NCBI GenBank assembly: GCA_030747595.1
Contig: JASLKK010000011.1
Location: 1 to 49,155, forward strand
Length of the DNA: 49,155 nt
Direction: 5' to 3'
From: Acidimicrobiales bacterium
GTDB taxonomy: Bacteria > Actinomycetota > Acidimicrobiia > Acidimicrobiales > MedAcidi-G1
A model generated the notes under the pieces. It was not told the origin of the DNA and made no database searches. It saw only the letters and a list, made by a program, of their open reading frames with translations. Positions within the stretch are counted from its first letter, which is position 1; each line of letters opens with the position of its first letter. Made by a program: the position numbers and the translations under genes. Below are positions 40,814-48,531 of this stretch, piece by piece.

Positions 40814-42444
40814 CACACCACCGCCCGTTCTACGTATGTCCCGAACTCGGCCTCGAGCGTGTCGACGACCTCGCCGACGGTGGCCCGGGCCCGGACGGCA
40901 TCGACCAGAGCAGGCATGAGGTTGACGGTGGGCTGGGCGGCGTTGGCGGCCACCTGGGCCAGCGTCGAGGCCACCACTGCGTCATCGCGCTCCTGTCTGA
41001 CGGTAGCCAGGCGTTTGCATTGGAGGTCCTCTGTGTCCTGACTGATGCGCAGCAAGCGGCGGCGCTCCGGATCATCGCCCTCGGTGAACGCGTTGACGCC
41101 CACCACGATCCGCTCTCCGGCGTTCACCTCACGCTCGTAGCGGTAGGCGGCATCGGCGATCTCGCCGACAAACCAGCCGCTGTCGATCCCGGCGTACACA
41201 CCCTCGAGCAGCGAGCCATCCCCTAGACCTTCGAGGTGGGCGAAGACCTCCTCGGCCCGGCGTTCCATCTCGTCGGTCATCCACTCCACGTAAGCCGAAC
41301 CGCCCAACGGGTCGGCCGTGTTGACCACACCGGTTTCATGGGCGATGACCTGCTGGGTACGGAGGGCGACACGAACCGCTTCCTCACTCGGAAGCGCCAG
41401 GGCCTCATCGTAGGAATCGGTATGGAGGCTCTGGGTGCCGCCCAGGACGCCGGCTAAAGCCTGGATGGCCACCCGGGCGATGTTCACCTCGGGCTGATGA
41501 GCAGTAAGCGACACGCCGGCGGTCTGCGTGTGGAACCGTAGCTTCAGGCTTCGTTCGTCATTTGCGCCGTAACGATCACGCATCCAGCGGGCCCAGAGGC
41601 GCCGAGCCGCCCGGAACTTACCCACCTCCTCGAAGAAGTCGTTGTGGCTGTTGAAGAAGAAGCTCAGCCGCGGGGCGAAATCGTCGACGTCCATGCCGGC
41701 GGCCACTGCCGCCTCCACATAGGCGAACCCGTTGGCCAACGTGAAGGCCAACTCCTGGGCGGCCGTCGAACCGGCCTCACGGATGTGATAGCCGGAGATT
41801 GACACCGGGTTCCAACGGGGCATTTCGGCGGCAGTGAATGCCATGACATCGGTGACCAGTCGAACCGACGGGCGTGGCGGGAAGATGTACTCCTTCTGGG
41901 CCTGGTACTCCTTGAGGATGTCGTTCTGGAGCGTGCCGCTCAGGTGACCCCGGGTGACACCACCCTCCTCGGCGACGACGACGTACATGGCAAGGAGGAT
42001 GGGCGCCGGCCCGTTGATGGTCATCGACGTGGACACAGTTCCCAGGTCGATGCCGGCGTACAGGTCGACCATGTCCTCGACGGTGTCGACGGCCACCCCG
42101 GCACGGCCAACCTCGCCAAGTGCCCAGTCGTGGTCCGAGTCGCGGCCCATGAGCGTGGGCATGTCGAACGCCGTGGACAGGCCGGTGCCCCCGGCGGCCA
42201 GTAGTTCGCGAAAGCGGGCGTTGGTGTCGGTAGCCGTGCCGAAGCCAGCGAACATCCGCATGGTCCACAGGCGGGACCGGTACATGTCGGCGTGCACCCC
42301 CCGGGTGTACGGAAACTCGCCGGGTAACGGTCCGTCGCCGTACACCCGGTCGACGGGAATCCCCGACAGGGTGCGATACCGGTCATCCGGTGACGATGCT
42401 TCCGAGGTGCGACCTCTGGCCCTACCGGTGTTCTTATCAGTCAT
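40813..42444 (-). CDS. B12-dependent acyl-CoA mutase, large (catalytic) subunit
   Basis: 543 residues, about the length of split mutase large subunits. [95 protein letters not shown] and [17 protein letters not shown] are family blocks. It carries out the radical carbon-skeleton rearrangement with the separate B12 protein. The [13 protein letters not shown] block differs from classical methylmalonyl-CoA mutase (FDLxTHRGYDSD) and is nearer to the 2-hydroxyisobutyryl/isobutyryl-CoA group. The substrate is therefore open. Probably leaderless, starting at ATG 42444 behind TACCCT. Confidence 0.9.
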   Translation of the reverse strand: MTDKNTGRARGRTSEASSPDDRYRTLSGIPVDRVYGDGPLPGEFPYTRGVHADMYRSRLWTMRMFAGFGTATDTNARFRELLAAGGTGLSTAFDMPTLMGRDSDHDWALGEVGRAGVAVDTVEDMVDLYAGIDLGTVSTSMTINGPAPILLAMYVVVAEEGGVTRGHLSGTLQNDILKEYQAQKEYIFPPRPSVRLVTDVMAFTAAEMPRWNPVSISGYHIREAGSTAAQELAFTLANGFAYVEAAVAAGMDVDDFAPRLSFFFNSHNDFFEEVGKFRAARRLWARWMRDRYGANDERSLKLRFHTQTAGVSLTAHQPEVNIARVAIQALAGVLGGTQSLHTDSYDEALALPSEEAVRVALRTQQVIAHETGVVNTADPLGGSAYVEWMTDEMERRAEEVFAHLEGLGDGSLLEGVYAGIDSGWFVGEIADAAYRYEREVNAGERIVVGVNAFTEGDDPERRRLLRISQDTEDLQCKRLATVRQERDDAVVASTLAQVAANAAQPTVNLMPALVDAVRARATVGEVVDTLEAEFGTYVERAVV

Positions 42445-42450
42445 CCCTCA

Positions 42451-42456
42451 AGGGTA
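42451..42456 (-). promoter_or_regulatory. Putative -10 box (TACCCT), mutase operon
   Basis: On the minus strand TACCCT ends 6 nt before ATG 42444. It is divergent from the MarR box at 42494. Confidence 0.43.
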
Positions 42457-42493
42457 CTAGGACATCCGACTATCTACCAACCAACTGTCCCGC

Positions 42494-42499
42494 TACGCT
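42494..42499 (+). promoter_or_regulatory. Putative -10 box (TACGCT), marR-type gene
   Basis: TACGCT is followed by GGAGGG and then ATG 42506, so either leaderless initiation or an abutting ribosome site is possible. Confidence 0.4.
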
Positions 42500-42505
42500 G
42501 GAGGG

Positions 42506-43012
42506 ATGCCTCCCCCGGACGCCCCCCTCCCCTTCGACCCGATCTCCGAGGCCCGTCGCAACTGGGAGGCCAGAGGTTGGGGAGCCGTGGACGCCATGGC
42601 AGCCGCCACGTCGATCACCCGGGCCCACCAGATCCTTCTCAAGCGGATCGACACGACCCTCGAGTCGTTCGACCTGATGTTCAGCCGCTTCGAGGCTCTG
42701 GCCCTGCTGTCGTTCACCCGGACCGGCACCATGCCCATGGGTCGCATGGGCGAACGGCTCCAGGTGCATCCCACCAGCGTCACCAACACCGTCGACCGGT
42801 TGGAGGCCCAAGGGCTGGTGGCCAGAATTCCCCACCCGACTGACCGGCGGACCACGCTGGTCGAGATCACTCCTGCGGGACGCACACGTGTCGAGAGGGC
42901 TGCCGCCGCGCTGGGCGACGTGGGGTTCGGTCTGGACGGCATGAAGACATCGGATCTGACCGCGGTCACCAACAGCCTCCACTCGCTGCGCGCCGCCGCC
43001 GGGGACTTCTGA
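42506..43012 (+). CDS. MarR-family transcriptional regulator
   Basis: 168 residues. Winged helix with FDLMFSRFEALALLSFT, MGRMGERLQVHPTSVTNTVDRLEAQGLVARI and PTDRRTTLVEITPAGR (the DxR wing), at about 55-130 as usual. It is divergent from the acyl-CoA mutase operon across only about 61 bp, so it is the likely regulator of that operon. No convincing palindrome was found in the gap. The ligand may be a mutase-pathway acyl-CoA or a phenolic acid; this is inference. Confidence 0.9.
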   Translation: MPPPDAPLPFDPISEARRNWEARGWGAVDAMAAATSITRAHQILLKRIDTTLESFDLMFSRFEALALLSFTRTGTMPMGRMGERLQVHPTSVTNTVDRLEAQGLVARIPHPTDRRTTLVEITPAGRTRVERAAAALGDVGFGLDGMKTSDLTAVTNSLHSLRAAAGDF

Positions 43013-43105
43013 TTCCGCTCATTACCCGTAACGGGTCCTCCTGCCACAGGTCCTCCAGTGCCCGGCCCTCCAGAAGCGGGTCCGACGGCAACGGGTCCGC
43101 TCCCC

Positions 43106-43111
43106 TAGGGT
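43106..43111 (+). promoter_or_regulatory. Putative -10 box (TAGGGT), leaderless small membrane protein
   Basis: TAGGGT ends 7 nt before GTG 43119. Confidence 0.4.
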
Positions 43112-43118
43112 CCGCCCC

Positions 43119-43316
43119 GTGATCGTCTCCACCGCTATCGGGCTTCTGGCCCTCGTGATCGGCCTCATCATCGGCTGGCCGGTGCTGGTGCTCCTGTCCA
43201 TCATCTTCACCATCGTGCAGATAGTGATGCTGGCGGCCAAGACCGCCGTAGAGCGAAACGACGTGAAGGTGGCCGAGCGCCTGGCGGCCAAAAAGGCCCG
43301 CCACGAACGCGGCTGA
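43119..43316 (+). CDS. Small membrane protein
   Basis: 65 residues. One or two membrane segments occupy the first 42 residues (AIGLLALVIGLIIGWPVLVL, LSIIFTIVQIVMLAAK), and the tail VERNDVKVAERLAAKKARHERG is strongly basic. It fits between the MarR gene and the next gene without overlap, and a -10 box precedes the GTG. I recognise no family. It may be a membrane-anchored regulator or subunit. Confidence 0.6.
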   Translation: MIVSTAIGLLALVIGLIIGWPVLVLLSIIFTIVQIVMLAAKTAVERNDVKVAERLAAKKARHERG

Positions 43317-43385
43317 GCACCCATCGCTGGATCCAATCGGTCCGGCGGCCTCCGGACCGATTGGACCTCCGGGCCGACGATCCGG

Positions 43386-43391
43386 CAGGCT
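43386..43391 (+). promoter_or_regulatory. Putative -10 box (CAGGCT), acetoacetate-decarboxylase-family gene
   Basis: CAGGCT ends 6 nt before ATG 43398, a C-variant of the TANNNT pattern. Confidence 0.3.
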
Positions 43392-43397
43392 GACACC

Positions 43398-44180
43398 ATG
43401 TCTGACACCACCTCAACCACACCCACGGCCCGGCCAGCAGATATCGCCGCCCACCCGAAGCTAAACATCGTCTACCGGACCGATCCTGACCGGATCGCAC
43501 CACTGCTGCCACCGGGGATTGAACCCACCGGCAGCCCGAACGTGTACGTCGGGATCTACTGCGTACCCATCCGCAACGAACCCGAGTACGGCGTGTCCAC
43601 CAAGGTCGACGCCGTGTGGAACGGAATCGAAGGCCAGTACTCGTTCGGGATCGGTATCGACCAGGAAGCGGCGATCTTCGTCAGCTCCGAGACCAACGGC
43701 CAGCCCAAGTTCCCGTGCACTACCCGCTACTTCCGCCTCGGTGACCGCATCGAGGCCACCTGTACCCATCAGGGGTACACGTTCCTGGAGTTCCGGGGCA
43801 CGGTCACCGGCGAAGCGGACACCGACGGGTCCGATGTCGTGCACGACGAGTGGTGGACGAAGTACTCCCGGGCCATCGGGGGCGCCGAGGGCCAGTGGGA
43901 TTTCCCCCCGCATGTGGTGCACGTCCACCAGGTCAGCGAACCGGTCCACGTCGAGACCCTCGACGGCGAGCTGGTGCTGCGGGACAGCCCGTGGGATCCA
44001 TACACCGAACTCCTGCCCATGGAAGACCTGGTTGATGCCCGACTGGTGACGTCCCGACACAAGGAACGCTCGATCACCAACGGCGGGCCCCTAGATCCAG
44101 TGACCTTCTGGCCGTACGCCGACACCATTGGCGGCTCGCGTTGGCCCGGCGAACGTGGCGGCCCGAAGTTGGCCTGGTAG
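43398..44180 (+). CDS. Acetoacetate decarboxylase family protein
   Basis: 260 residues. The segment NGQPKFPCTTRYFRLGD places a Lys (104) where the Schiff-base Lys of ADC lies, and YVGIYCVPIRNEPEYG with KVDAVWNGIEGQYSFGI resembles the ADC fold. A classical YPKK is not present, so the activity may be a different one (enol-lactone or aldol chemistry occurs in this fold). It ends 36 nt before a CrtC/AttH-like gene that has its own ribosome site; the two form a pair. The substrate is unknown. Confidence 0.75.
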   Translation: MSDTTSTTPTARPADIAAHPKLNIVYRTDPDRIAPLLPPGIEPTGSPNVYVGIYCVPIRNEPEYGVSTKVDAVWNGIEGQYSFGIGIDQEAAIFVSSETNGQPKFPCTTRYFRLGDRIEATCTHQGYTFLEFRGTVTGEADTDGSDVVHDEWWTKYSRAIGGAEGQWDFPPHVVHVHQVSEPVHVETLDGELVLRDSPWDPYTELLPMEDLVDARLVTSRHKERSITNGGPLDPVTFWPYADTIGGSRWPGERGGPKLAW

Positions 44181-44216
44181 CAACCGCATCTAGATCCGAG
44201 AAACAGGAGCACACCC

Positions 44217-45347
44217 GTGCTGAGCAGGTTTGACGACTATCCGATCCACCAGACGCCCGATCCGATCGCCATGCCGGCATCCAGCGACAAGGACGTCTAC
44301 GAGCGCTACTGGTTCAACGGCTACTCCACGACCGGCGATATGTACTTCGGGATCGGCACCGCCCTGTACCCCCACCTGGGGATCCGAGACTGCGGCATCA
44401 GCATCGCCGTGGACGGCGTACAGCACGCATTCCACGCCTCGTGTCGAATCGAGGGCGACCCGGCCGACCAGATCGTTGGACCGTTCCGCCTGGATGTCCT
44501 CGAGGCCATGCGTTCGTGCCGGGTGGTGCTCGAATCCAACGAGACTGACTTCGCGTGTGACCTGACCTTCGAAGGCCGGACCGGCAACGTGGAGGAACCC
44601 CGGCACCACTGGGGTGGCGACATCCGCCGCACCATGGACACCACCCGGTTCACCCAAATGGGTCGCTGGGCGGGTTGGATCGAGTTCGACGGCCGTCGCA
44701 TTGATTTCGATCCCGACACCACCCGGGGCACCAAGGACCGCTCCTGGGGCATACGGCCCCTGGCCGGCGGTGATCAGCGAGGCGCCCCGGTCCCGCCGGC
44801 CCGATCCAGCCTCTTCTTCCTGTGGGCACCGCTGAACTTCGACGACCTGTGCGTGCACTACCAACTCTTCGAGGATTCGCTAGGGCGGCCGCTGTCCAGC
44901 GTGGGCGCACTGCTGCCCACCTACGACACGCTGGCCGACCTGCCAGGCATCGAGGACCCGGGGGCCCGCCACATGCGGGCCCATGAGCACCGCCTGCAGT
45001 TCGACGCTGGCAGTCGACTGGCCCATACCGCCGACCTCTCGTTCACTGCGGTAGACGACGGATCACGCCACGAGTTCCATTTGGAACGGATCTTCACCTT
45101 CCGGATGAAGGGCATCGGCTACCACCACCCCGAATGGGGCCACGGCGCATGGAAGGGCGACCTGGCCATGGCTTCGGAGAAGTGGGACATGGACGCCGTT
45201 GACGACCAGGCATTCGAGAACCAGCACTGCCAGCACCTGATGCGGGCCGCTATGGGCGACCGGGTCGGCATCGGCGTGCTCGAGCAACTGTGCGTCGGGC
45301 CGTACAAGCCCTACGGATTCGACGGGTTCGTCGGCCGTTCCGGCTGA
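44217..45347 (+). CDS. CrtC/AttH-like lipocalin-type protein
   Basis: 376 residues. The two-lobed beta-rich layout (WFNGYSTTGDMYFGIGTALYPH, FEGRTGNVEEPRH, RWAGWIEFDGRRIDF, TTRGTKDRSWGIRPLA) resembles the tocopherol-cyclase / hydroxyneurosporene-synthase / AttH superfamily. These bind or hydrate hydrophobic isoprenoid-like molecules. GTG start with AGGAG 7 nt upstream, unlike the leaderless genes nearby. No signal peptide. Its role with the ADC-family neighbour is unknown. Confidence 0.65.
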   Translation: MLSRFDDYPIHQTPDPIAMPASSDKDVYERYWFNGYSTTGDMYFGIGTALYPHLGIRDCGISIAVDGVQHAFHASCRIEGDPADQIVGPFRLDVLEAMRSCRVVLESNETDFACDLTFEGRTGNVEEPRHHWGGDIRRTMDTTRFTQMGRWAGWIEFDGRRIDFDPDTTRGTKDRSWGIRPLAGGDQRGAPVPPARSSLFFLWAPLNFDDLCVHYQLFEDSLGRPLSSVGALLPTYDTLADLPGIEDPGARHMRAHEHRLQFDAGSRLAHTADLSFTAVDDGSRHEFHLERIFTFRMKGIGYHHPEWGHGAWKGDLAMASEKWDMDAVDDQAFENQHCQHLMRAAMGDRVGIGVLEQLCVGPYKPYGFDGFVGRSG

Positions 45348-45349
45348 GC

Positions 45350-46222
45350 TCAGCCAGCCGGGGTCTCCCCGGCGCCAGCAGCGCTCGCCCGCCTGCGAGC
45401 GGCGCGACCGGAACGGGCCGGTACCGGGGTAGGTGTCATCGAATGATCGAACCGTCGGTACCAAGCTCGAAAGGCTGAGAGGTCGGCTCCAGTCGGACCC
45501 ACGTCCGGGACCTGGGTGCCAGTGACCGTCCGGACCATCACGGAGAACCCGTCCACTGGGGTCACGTGCACCACTTCGTCCGCACCATCAGGCAGCCGGA
45601 CGACCAGCGCACCCGGGCCGCACACCCGGGCCCGTAGCCCGTCCGGCCCGATTCCCACCCACATACCGGGGTCATCAACGGAAGGTGCTCCGTCGATCGC
45701 CCCGGCATAGGCCAAGATTCCGGCCAGCACGTCCTCAGGATGCCCCGGACGGACCTCCGGTCTATAGCCGGCCTCAGCGGTGGTTCGATATCGGGTTTCA
45801 ACGCCGGTGTCTGCGACGGCGTCGAGAACAGGCGGTGGCGAGGTCGGCGGCTCACCCTCACGACCGTTGAACGCCCACACGGTGCCGCCGACCACCTCGG
45901 TGGGCCACACCCTCAACCGGGCCGTTTTCGGGATGGGGCCATCGGCGGCCGACGTGCACGCCCCACTGTGGCTGAAACACCACTCGTGCAGCGGGCACAC
46001 CACCTCGTCATCGTCGATCCGTCCGCCGACGGCCAAGTCGGCGCCCAGATGCGGGCAGACCGAGTGGGTGACCAGTGCCCGACCGTCCGGAGTCCGTCCG
46101 ACAGCCAGGTCCTGACCGAACACGGCCAACGGAACAAGGACACCCACGGGAAGATCGTCGACGCCAGCCACGGCGAACCAGCCCACAGGAAACGGCGGCC
46201 GATGCAGCGGCGGTCCGACCAC
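45350..46222 (-). CDS. Rieske [2Fe-2S] protein
   Basis: 290 residues. The Rieske motif is CPHLGA (Cys56-x-His58) and CPLHEW (Cys76-xx-His79), with GGRIDDDEVVCPLHEWCFSHSG and PKTARLRVWPTEVVGGTVWAF after it. The length is below that of full aromatic-ring dioxygenase alpha subunits, and a mononuclear iron site is not obvious. It may be an oxygenase-related electron-transfer or truncated-type protein. It starts 5 nt after the NTF2-like gene's stop region; the 3' end lies 2 nt from the converging AttH-like gene. Confidence 0.8.
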   Translation of the reverse strand: MVGPPLHRPPFPVGWFAVAGVDDLPVGVLVPLAVFGQDLAVGRTPDGRALVTHSVCPHLGADLAVGGRIDDDEVVCPLHEWCFSHSGACTSAADGPIPKTARLRVWPTEVVGGTVWAFNGREGEPPTSPPPVLDAVADTGVETRYRTTAEAGYRPEVRPGHPEDVLAGILAYAGAIDGAPSVDDPGMWVGIGPDGLRARVCGPGALVVRLPDGADEVVHVTPVDGFSVMVRTVTGTQVPDVGPTGADLSAFRAWYRRFDHSMTPTPVPARSGRAARRRASAAGAGETPAG

Positions 46223-46227
46223 CCCGG

Positions 46228-46731
46228 CTACTCCTCCTCCTCGTCGTCGGGCAGTCCGTCCCCGGCATCGAATTCGTCAGGGCTACCGGACACCACCGGG
46301 ATGAGAGCCTCGGCGGCCACCATCGGGTTGGGGAACTCCTTGACGCCACAGACCTTCCCATCCCGGAAACGCCAAAGGGCAATGTAGGTGTTTCGGTAGG
46401 GCCTACCGGTGTGGGTCACGTGGCCGTCGGACTCGTATTCCACGACCAGCAGATCGGGATCCAGGCACTCGTGCACGGTAGTCAGCGAGAGGGTGAACAC
46501 GAAGGTGCCCAGGCGCGAAGCCAGGTAGTTACCGATCTCACGACCGCCTTCGAGACGCACCGGTGGGTCGGCAAACGGGAGCTCGAGGACCCAGTCCGGG
46601 GTGTAGCACTCGGACAGTTCGCCTGCCCGGCCGGTCCCGAACAGCGAGATGACGTGCTCGAGCAACGCCCGGTTGGCCGCTCGTCGTTCGACCTGGCCGC
46701 CCGATGCACGATCGTCGGACGCCTCAGCCAC
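46228..46731 (-). CDS. SnoaL/NTF2-like protein
   Basis: 167 residues. It opens with an ANRALLEHVISLFGTGRAGELSECY helix typical of SnoaL-like folds, then PDWVLELPFADPPVRLEG and YRNTYIALWRFRDGKVCGVKEFPNP. The C-terminus ends in a glutamate run. Such alpha+beta barrels act as isomerases, cyclases or small subunits. It lies between the aldolase and Rieske genes with 3-5 nt spacing, so the three form one operon. Confidence 0.85.
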   Translation of the reverse strand: MAEASDDRASGGQVERRAANRALLEHVISLFGTGRAGELSECYTPDWVLELPFADPPVRLEGGREIGNYLASRLGTFVFTLSLTTVHECLDPDLLVVEYESDGHVTHTGRPYRNTYIALWRFRDGKVCGVKEFPNPMVAAEALIPVVSGSPDEFDAGDGLPDDEEEE

Positions 46732-46734
46732 GGC

Positions 46735-47523
46735 TTAGTCCCGGTACGACGGGTCGTCGCGGTCGAGCAGGGTCTTCTGCTCGGCGAAGTGGGCCACACC
46801 CTGGTCGGTGAACCGGGTCCACATGCGGGCCACCGAGTCGGCCAGATCGTCGCCCATGGGGCTGAGCGGTCGACCGGTGCTCAAGGCCAGCACCGTGGTC
46901 CGACAGGCTCGCTCCAAGAAGTAGAGCTCCTCGAACGCGTGGGCCACCGACTCACCGACCACGGTCACCCCGTGGTTGCCCATCATCATCACCGAGTGTC
47001 CATCGATGGCCTCGGCCACCCGGGCACCCTCGACCGGGTCGTCGGGCGGCCCGCCCATCTCCGAGTCGTAGACGATCCGGCCCCAAAACCGGGCCGGAGC
47101 CGGGTGCACCGGGGGAATGGTCGGATCGGTCAGACCGATCAGAGCTGCGGCGTACGGCGGGTGGCAGTGCAGAACGGCCCGGGCCGTGGGGATGCGCTGA
47201 TGGATGGCCCCGTGGATGCACCAGGCCGAAGGATCCGGCGCATCGGGTCGCTCCATGGTCGACGGGTCGTCGGCGTCCAACAGGATCAGTTCGCTGGCCC
47301 GAACCAGAGAGAAGTGCCGCCACTTCGGATTGCAGAGGAACCGCTTCCCGTCGGGCGAGACCGCAGCGCTGAAGTGGTTGGCCACCGACTCGTGAAGGTC
47401 GAATCGGGCAGCCAAACGAAAGGCAGCTGCCAGGTCGACGCGAATCTGAGCCTCGTCGAGTTCCTCCAAGCCTGACGGTTCACCCTCCGCGTAGTAGACG
47501 TCAGATTCGTCAATGGTGGTCAT
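46735..47523 (-). CDS. Class II aldolase/adducin family protein
   Basis: 262 residues. The zinc site HxH is in AVLHCHPPYAAALI, and a third His is in MMGNHGVTVVGESVAHAFEELYFLE. LHESVANHFSAAVSPDGKRF is the phosphate/substrate-side loop. These act on L-fuculose-phosphate, methylthioribulose-phosphate or small hydroxy-acid substrates; here the family alone is secure. It is first in the aldolase / NTF2-like / Rieske operon, with CAGACT 6 nt before its ATG. Confidence 0.88.
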   Translation of the reverse strand: MTTIDESDVYYAEGEPSGLEELDEAQIRVDLAAAFRLAARFDLHESVANHFSAAVSPDGKRFLCNPKWRHFSLVRASELILLDADDPSTMERPDAPDPSAWCIHGAIHQRIPTARAVLHCHPPYAAALIGLTDPTIPPVHPAPARFWGRIVYDSEMGGPPDDPVEGARVAEAIDGHSVMMMGNHGVTVVGESVAHAFEELYFLERACRTTVLALSTGRPLSPMGDDLADSVARMWTRFTDQGVAHFAEQKTLLDRDDPSYRD

Positions 47524-47529
47524 GGCGTC

Positions 47530-47535
47530 AGTCTG
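47530..47535 (-). promoter_or_regulatory. Putative -10 box (CAGACT), class II aldolase operon
   Basis: On the minus strand CAGACT ends 6 nt before ATG 47523, the same hexamer and spacing as before the GT4 gene. Confidence 0.33.
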
Positions 47536-47586
47536 GTCCAGTTCCGCCGTCGATACGAGCCCCGGATGGTCCAGCAGCCCAGCGGC

Positions 47587-48531
47587 TCAACGGCTACGGA
47601 GCTTGGGATCCAGTGCGTCCCGCAGGCCGTCGCCGATGAAGTTGACGCTGATCACGGTGAGTGAGATGAGCACCCCCGGTCCGACGACCCGCATCGGGGT
47701 CAGGTTGATGAAGTCCTTACCGTCGTACAGCAGCCGACCCCACGTCGGGAAGTCCGACGGGAACCCGAGACCCAGAAACGACAGCGCCGACTCGGTGATG
47801 ATGGCGACCGCCATGCCGAGCGCCGCGGCGACCATGACCGGGCTGAGGCAGTTGGGGAGAATATGGCGGAAGATCACGTTGCGGCGCCGGGTCCCGATGC
47901 TGTGGGCGGCGGCCACAAACTCCTGCTCCTTGATGGTCAGCACCGCGCCCCGTACCACCCGGGCGGTCTGCATCCAGCTGGTGATGCCGATGATGAACAC
48001 GATGAGCATGAAGATGCCCTGTTCCGGACCGAAGGTGGCCCGCAGACTGTCACGGAACAACATGATGATGACCAGCAAAAGGGGCAGCACCGGCAGGGCC
48101 AGGAACAGATCGGTGAGGCGCATGAGCACCCCGTCGAGCCGCTTGAAGAACCCGGCCAGAACACCGATCGTGGTGCCCAGGAAGACCGACAACGCCATGG
48201 CCGTGATGGCCACCAGCAGTGAAATACGGCCCCCAACCATGGAGCGGGCCACCATGTCACGGCCCAGATTGTCGGTGCCCAACGGATGGCTCCACGTCGG
48301 GCTCAAGTTTCGCATCTTGATGTCGATCTCGACCGCGTCGTAGGGCATCAGGTACGGCCCGACGAAGCTGGCCACCGTCACGAACAGGAAGGCACACAGG
48401 CCTACGAGAGCGCCCTTGTGACGGCGAAACTGGCGCCAGACGTCGCCGCGGAGCGACCGGTGCTTGGGGCCCGCTCCCGACGCGGTAGCGACGACCACCT
48501 CCGGGCTCGCGAGGACCTTGGACTCAGTCAT
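47587..48531 (-). CDS. ABC transporter permease, DppC/OppC type
   Basis: 314 residues. An N-terminal anchor (KGALVGLCAFLFVTVASFVGPYLMP), then the periplasmic HPLGTDNLGRDMVARSMVGG and the cytoplasmic EAA-like loop VAAAHSIGTRRRNVIFRHILPNCL, typical of DppC. ALSFLGLGFPSDFPTWGRLL follows. I chose ATG 48531; a longer frame to 48567 would run into the upstream permease's own coding sequence in another frame. The start overlaps the DppB stop by 8 nt. Substrate: oligopeptide or glutathione-like solutes by family, not by sequence. Confidence 0.93.
   Translation of the reverse strand: MTESKVLASPEVVVATASGAGPKHRSLRGDVWRQFRRHKGALVGLCAFLFVTVASFVGPYLMPYDAVEIDIKMRNLSPTWSHPLGTDNLGRDMVARSMVGGRISLLVAITAMALSVFLGTTIGVLAGFFKRLDGVLMRLTDLFLALPVLPLLLVIIMLFRDSLRATFGPEQGIFMLIVFIIGITSWMQTARVVRGAVLTIKEQEFVAAAHSIGTRRRNVIFRHILPNCLSPVMVAAALGMAVAIITESALSFLGLGFPSDFPTWGRLLYDGKDFINLTPMRVVGPGVLISLTVISVNFIGDGLRDALDPKLRSR

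Noticed and set aside
42445-42505. Possible MarR operator GGTA...TACC in the divergent gap
   Set aside because: Only four-base arms match; not distinguishable from chance.
46075-47475. 466-codon plus-strand frame
   Set aside because: Antisense shadow of the NTF2-like and aldolase genes.
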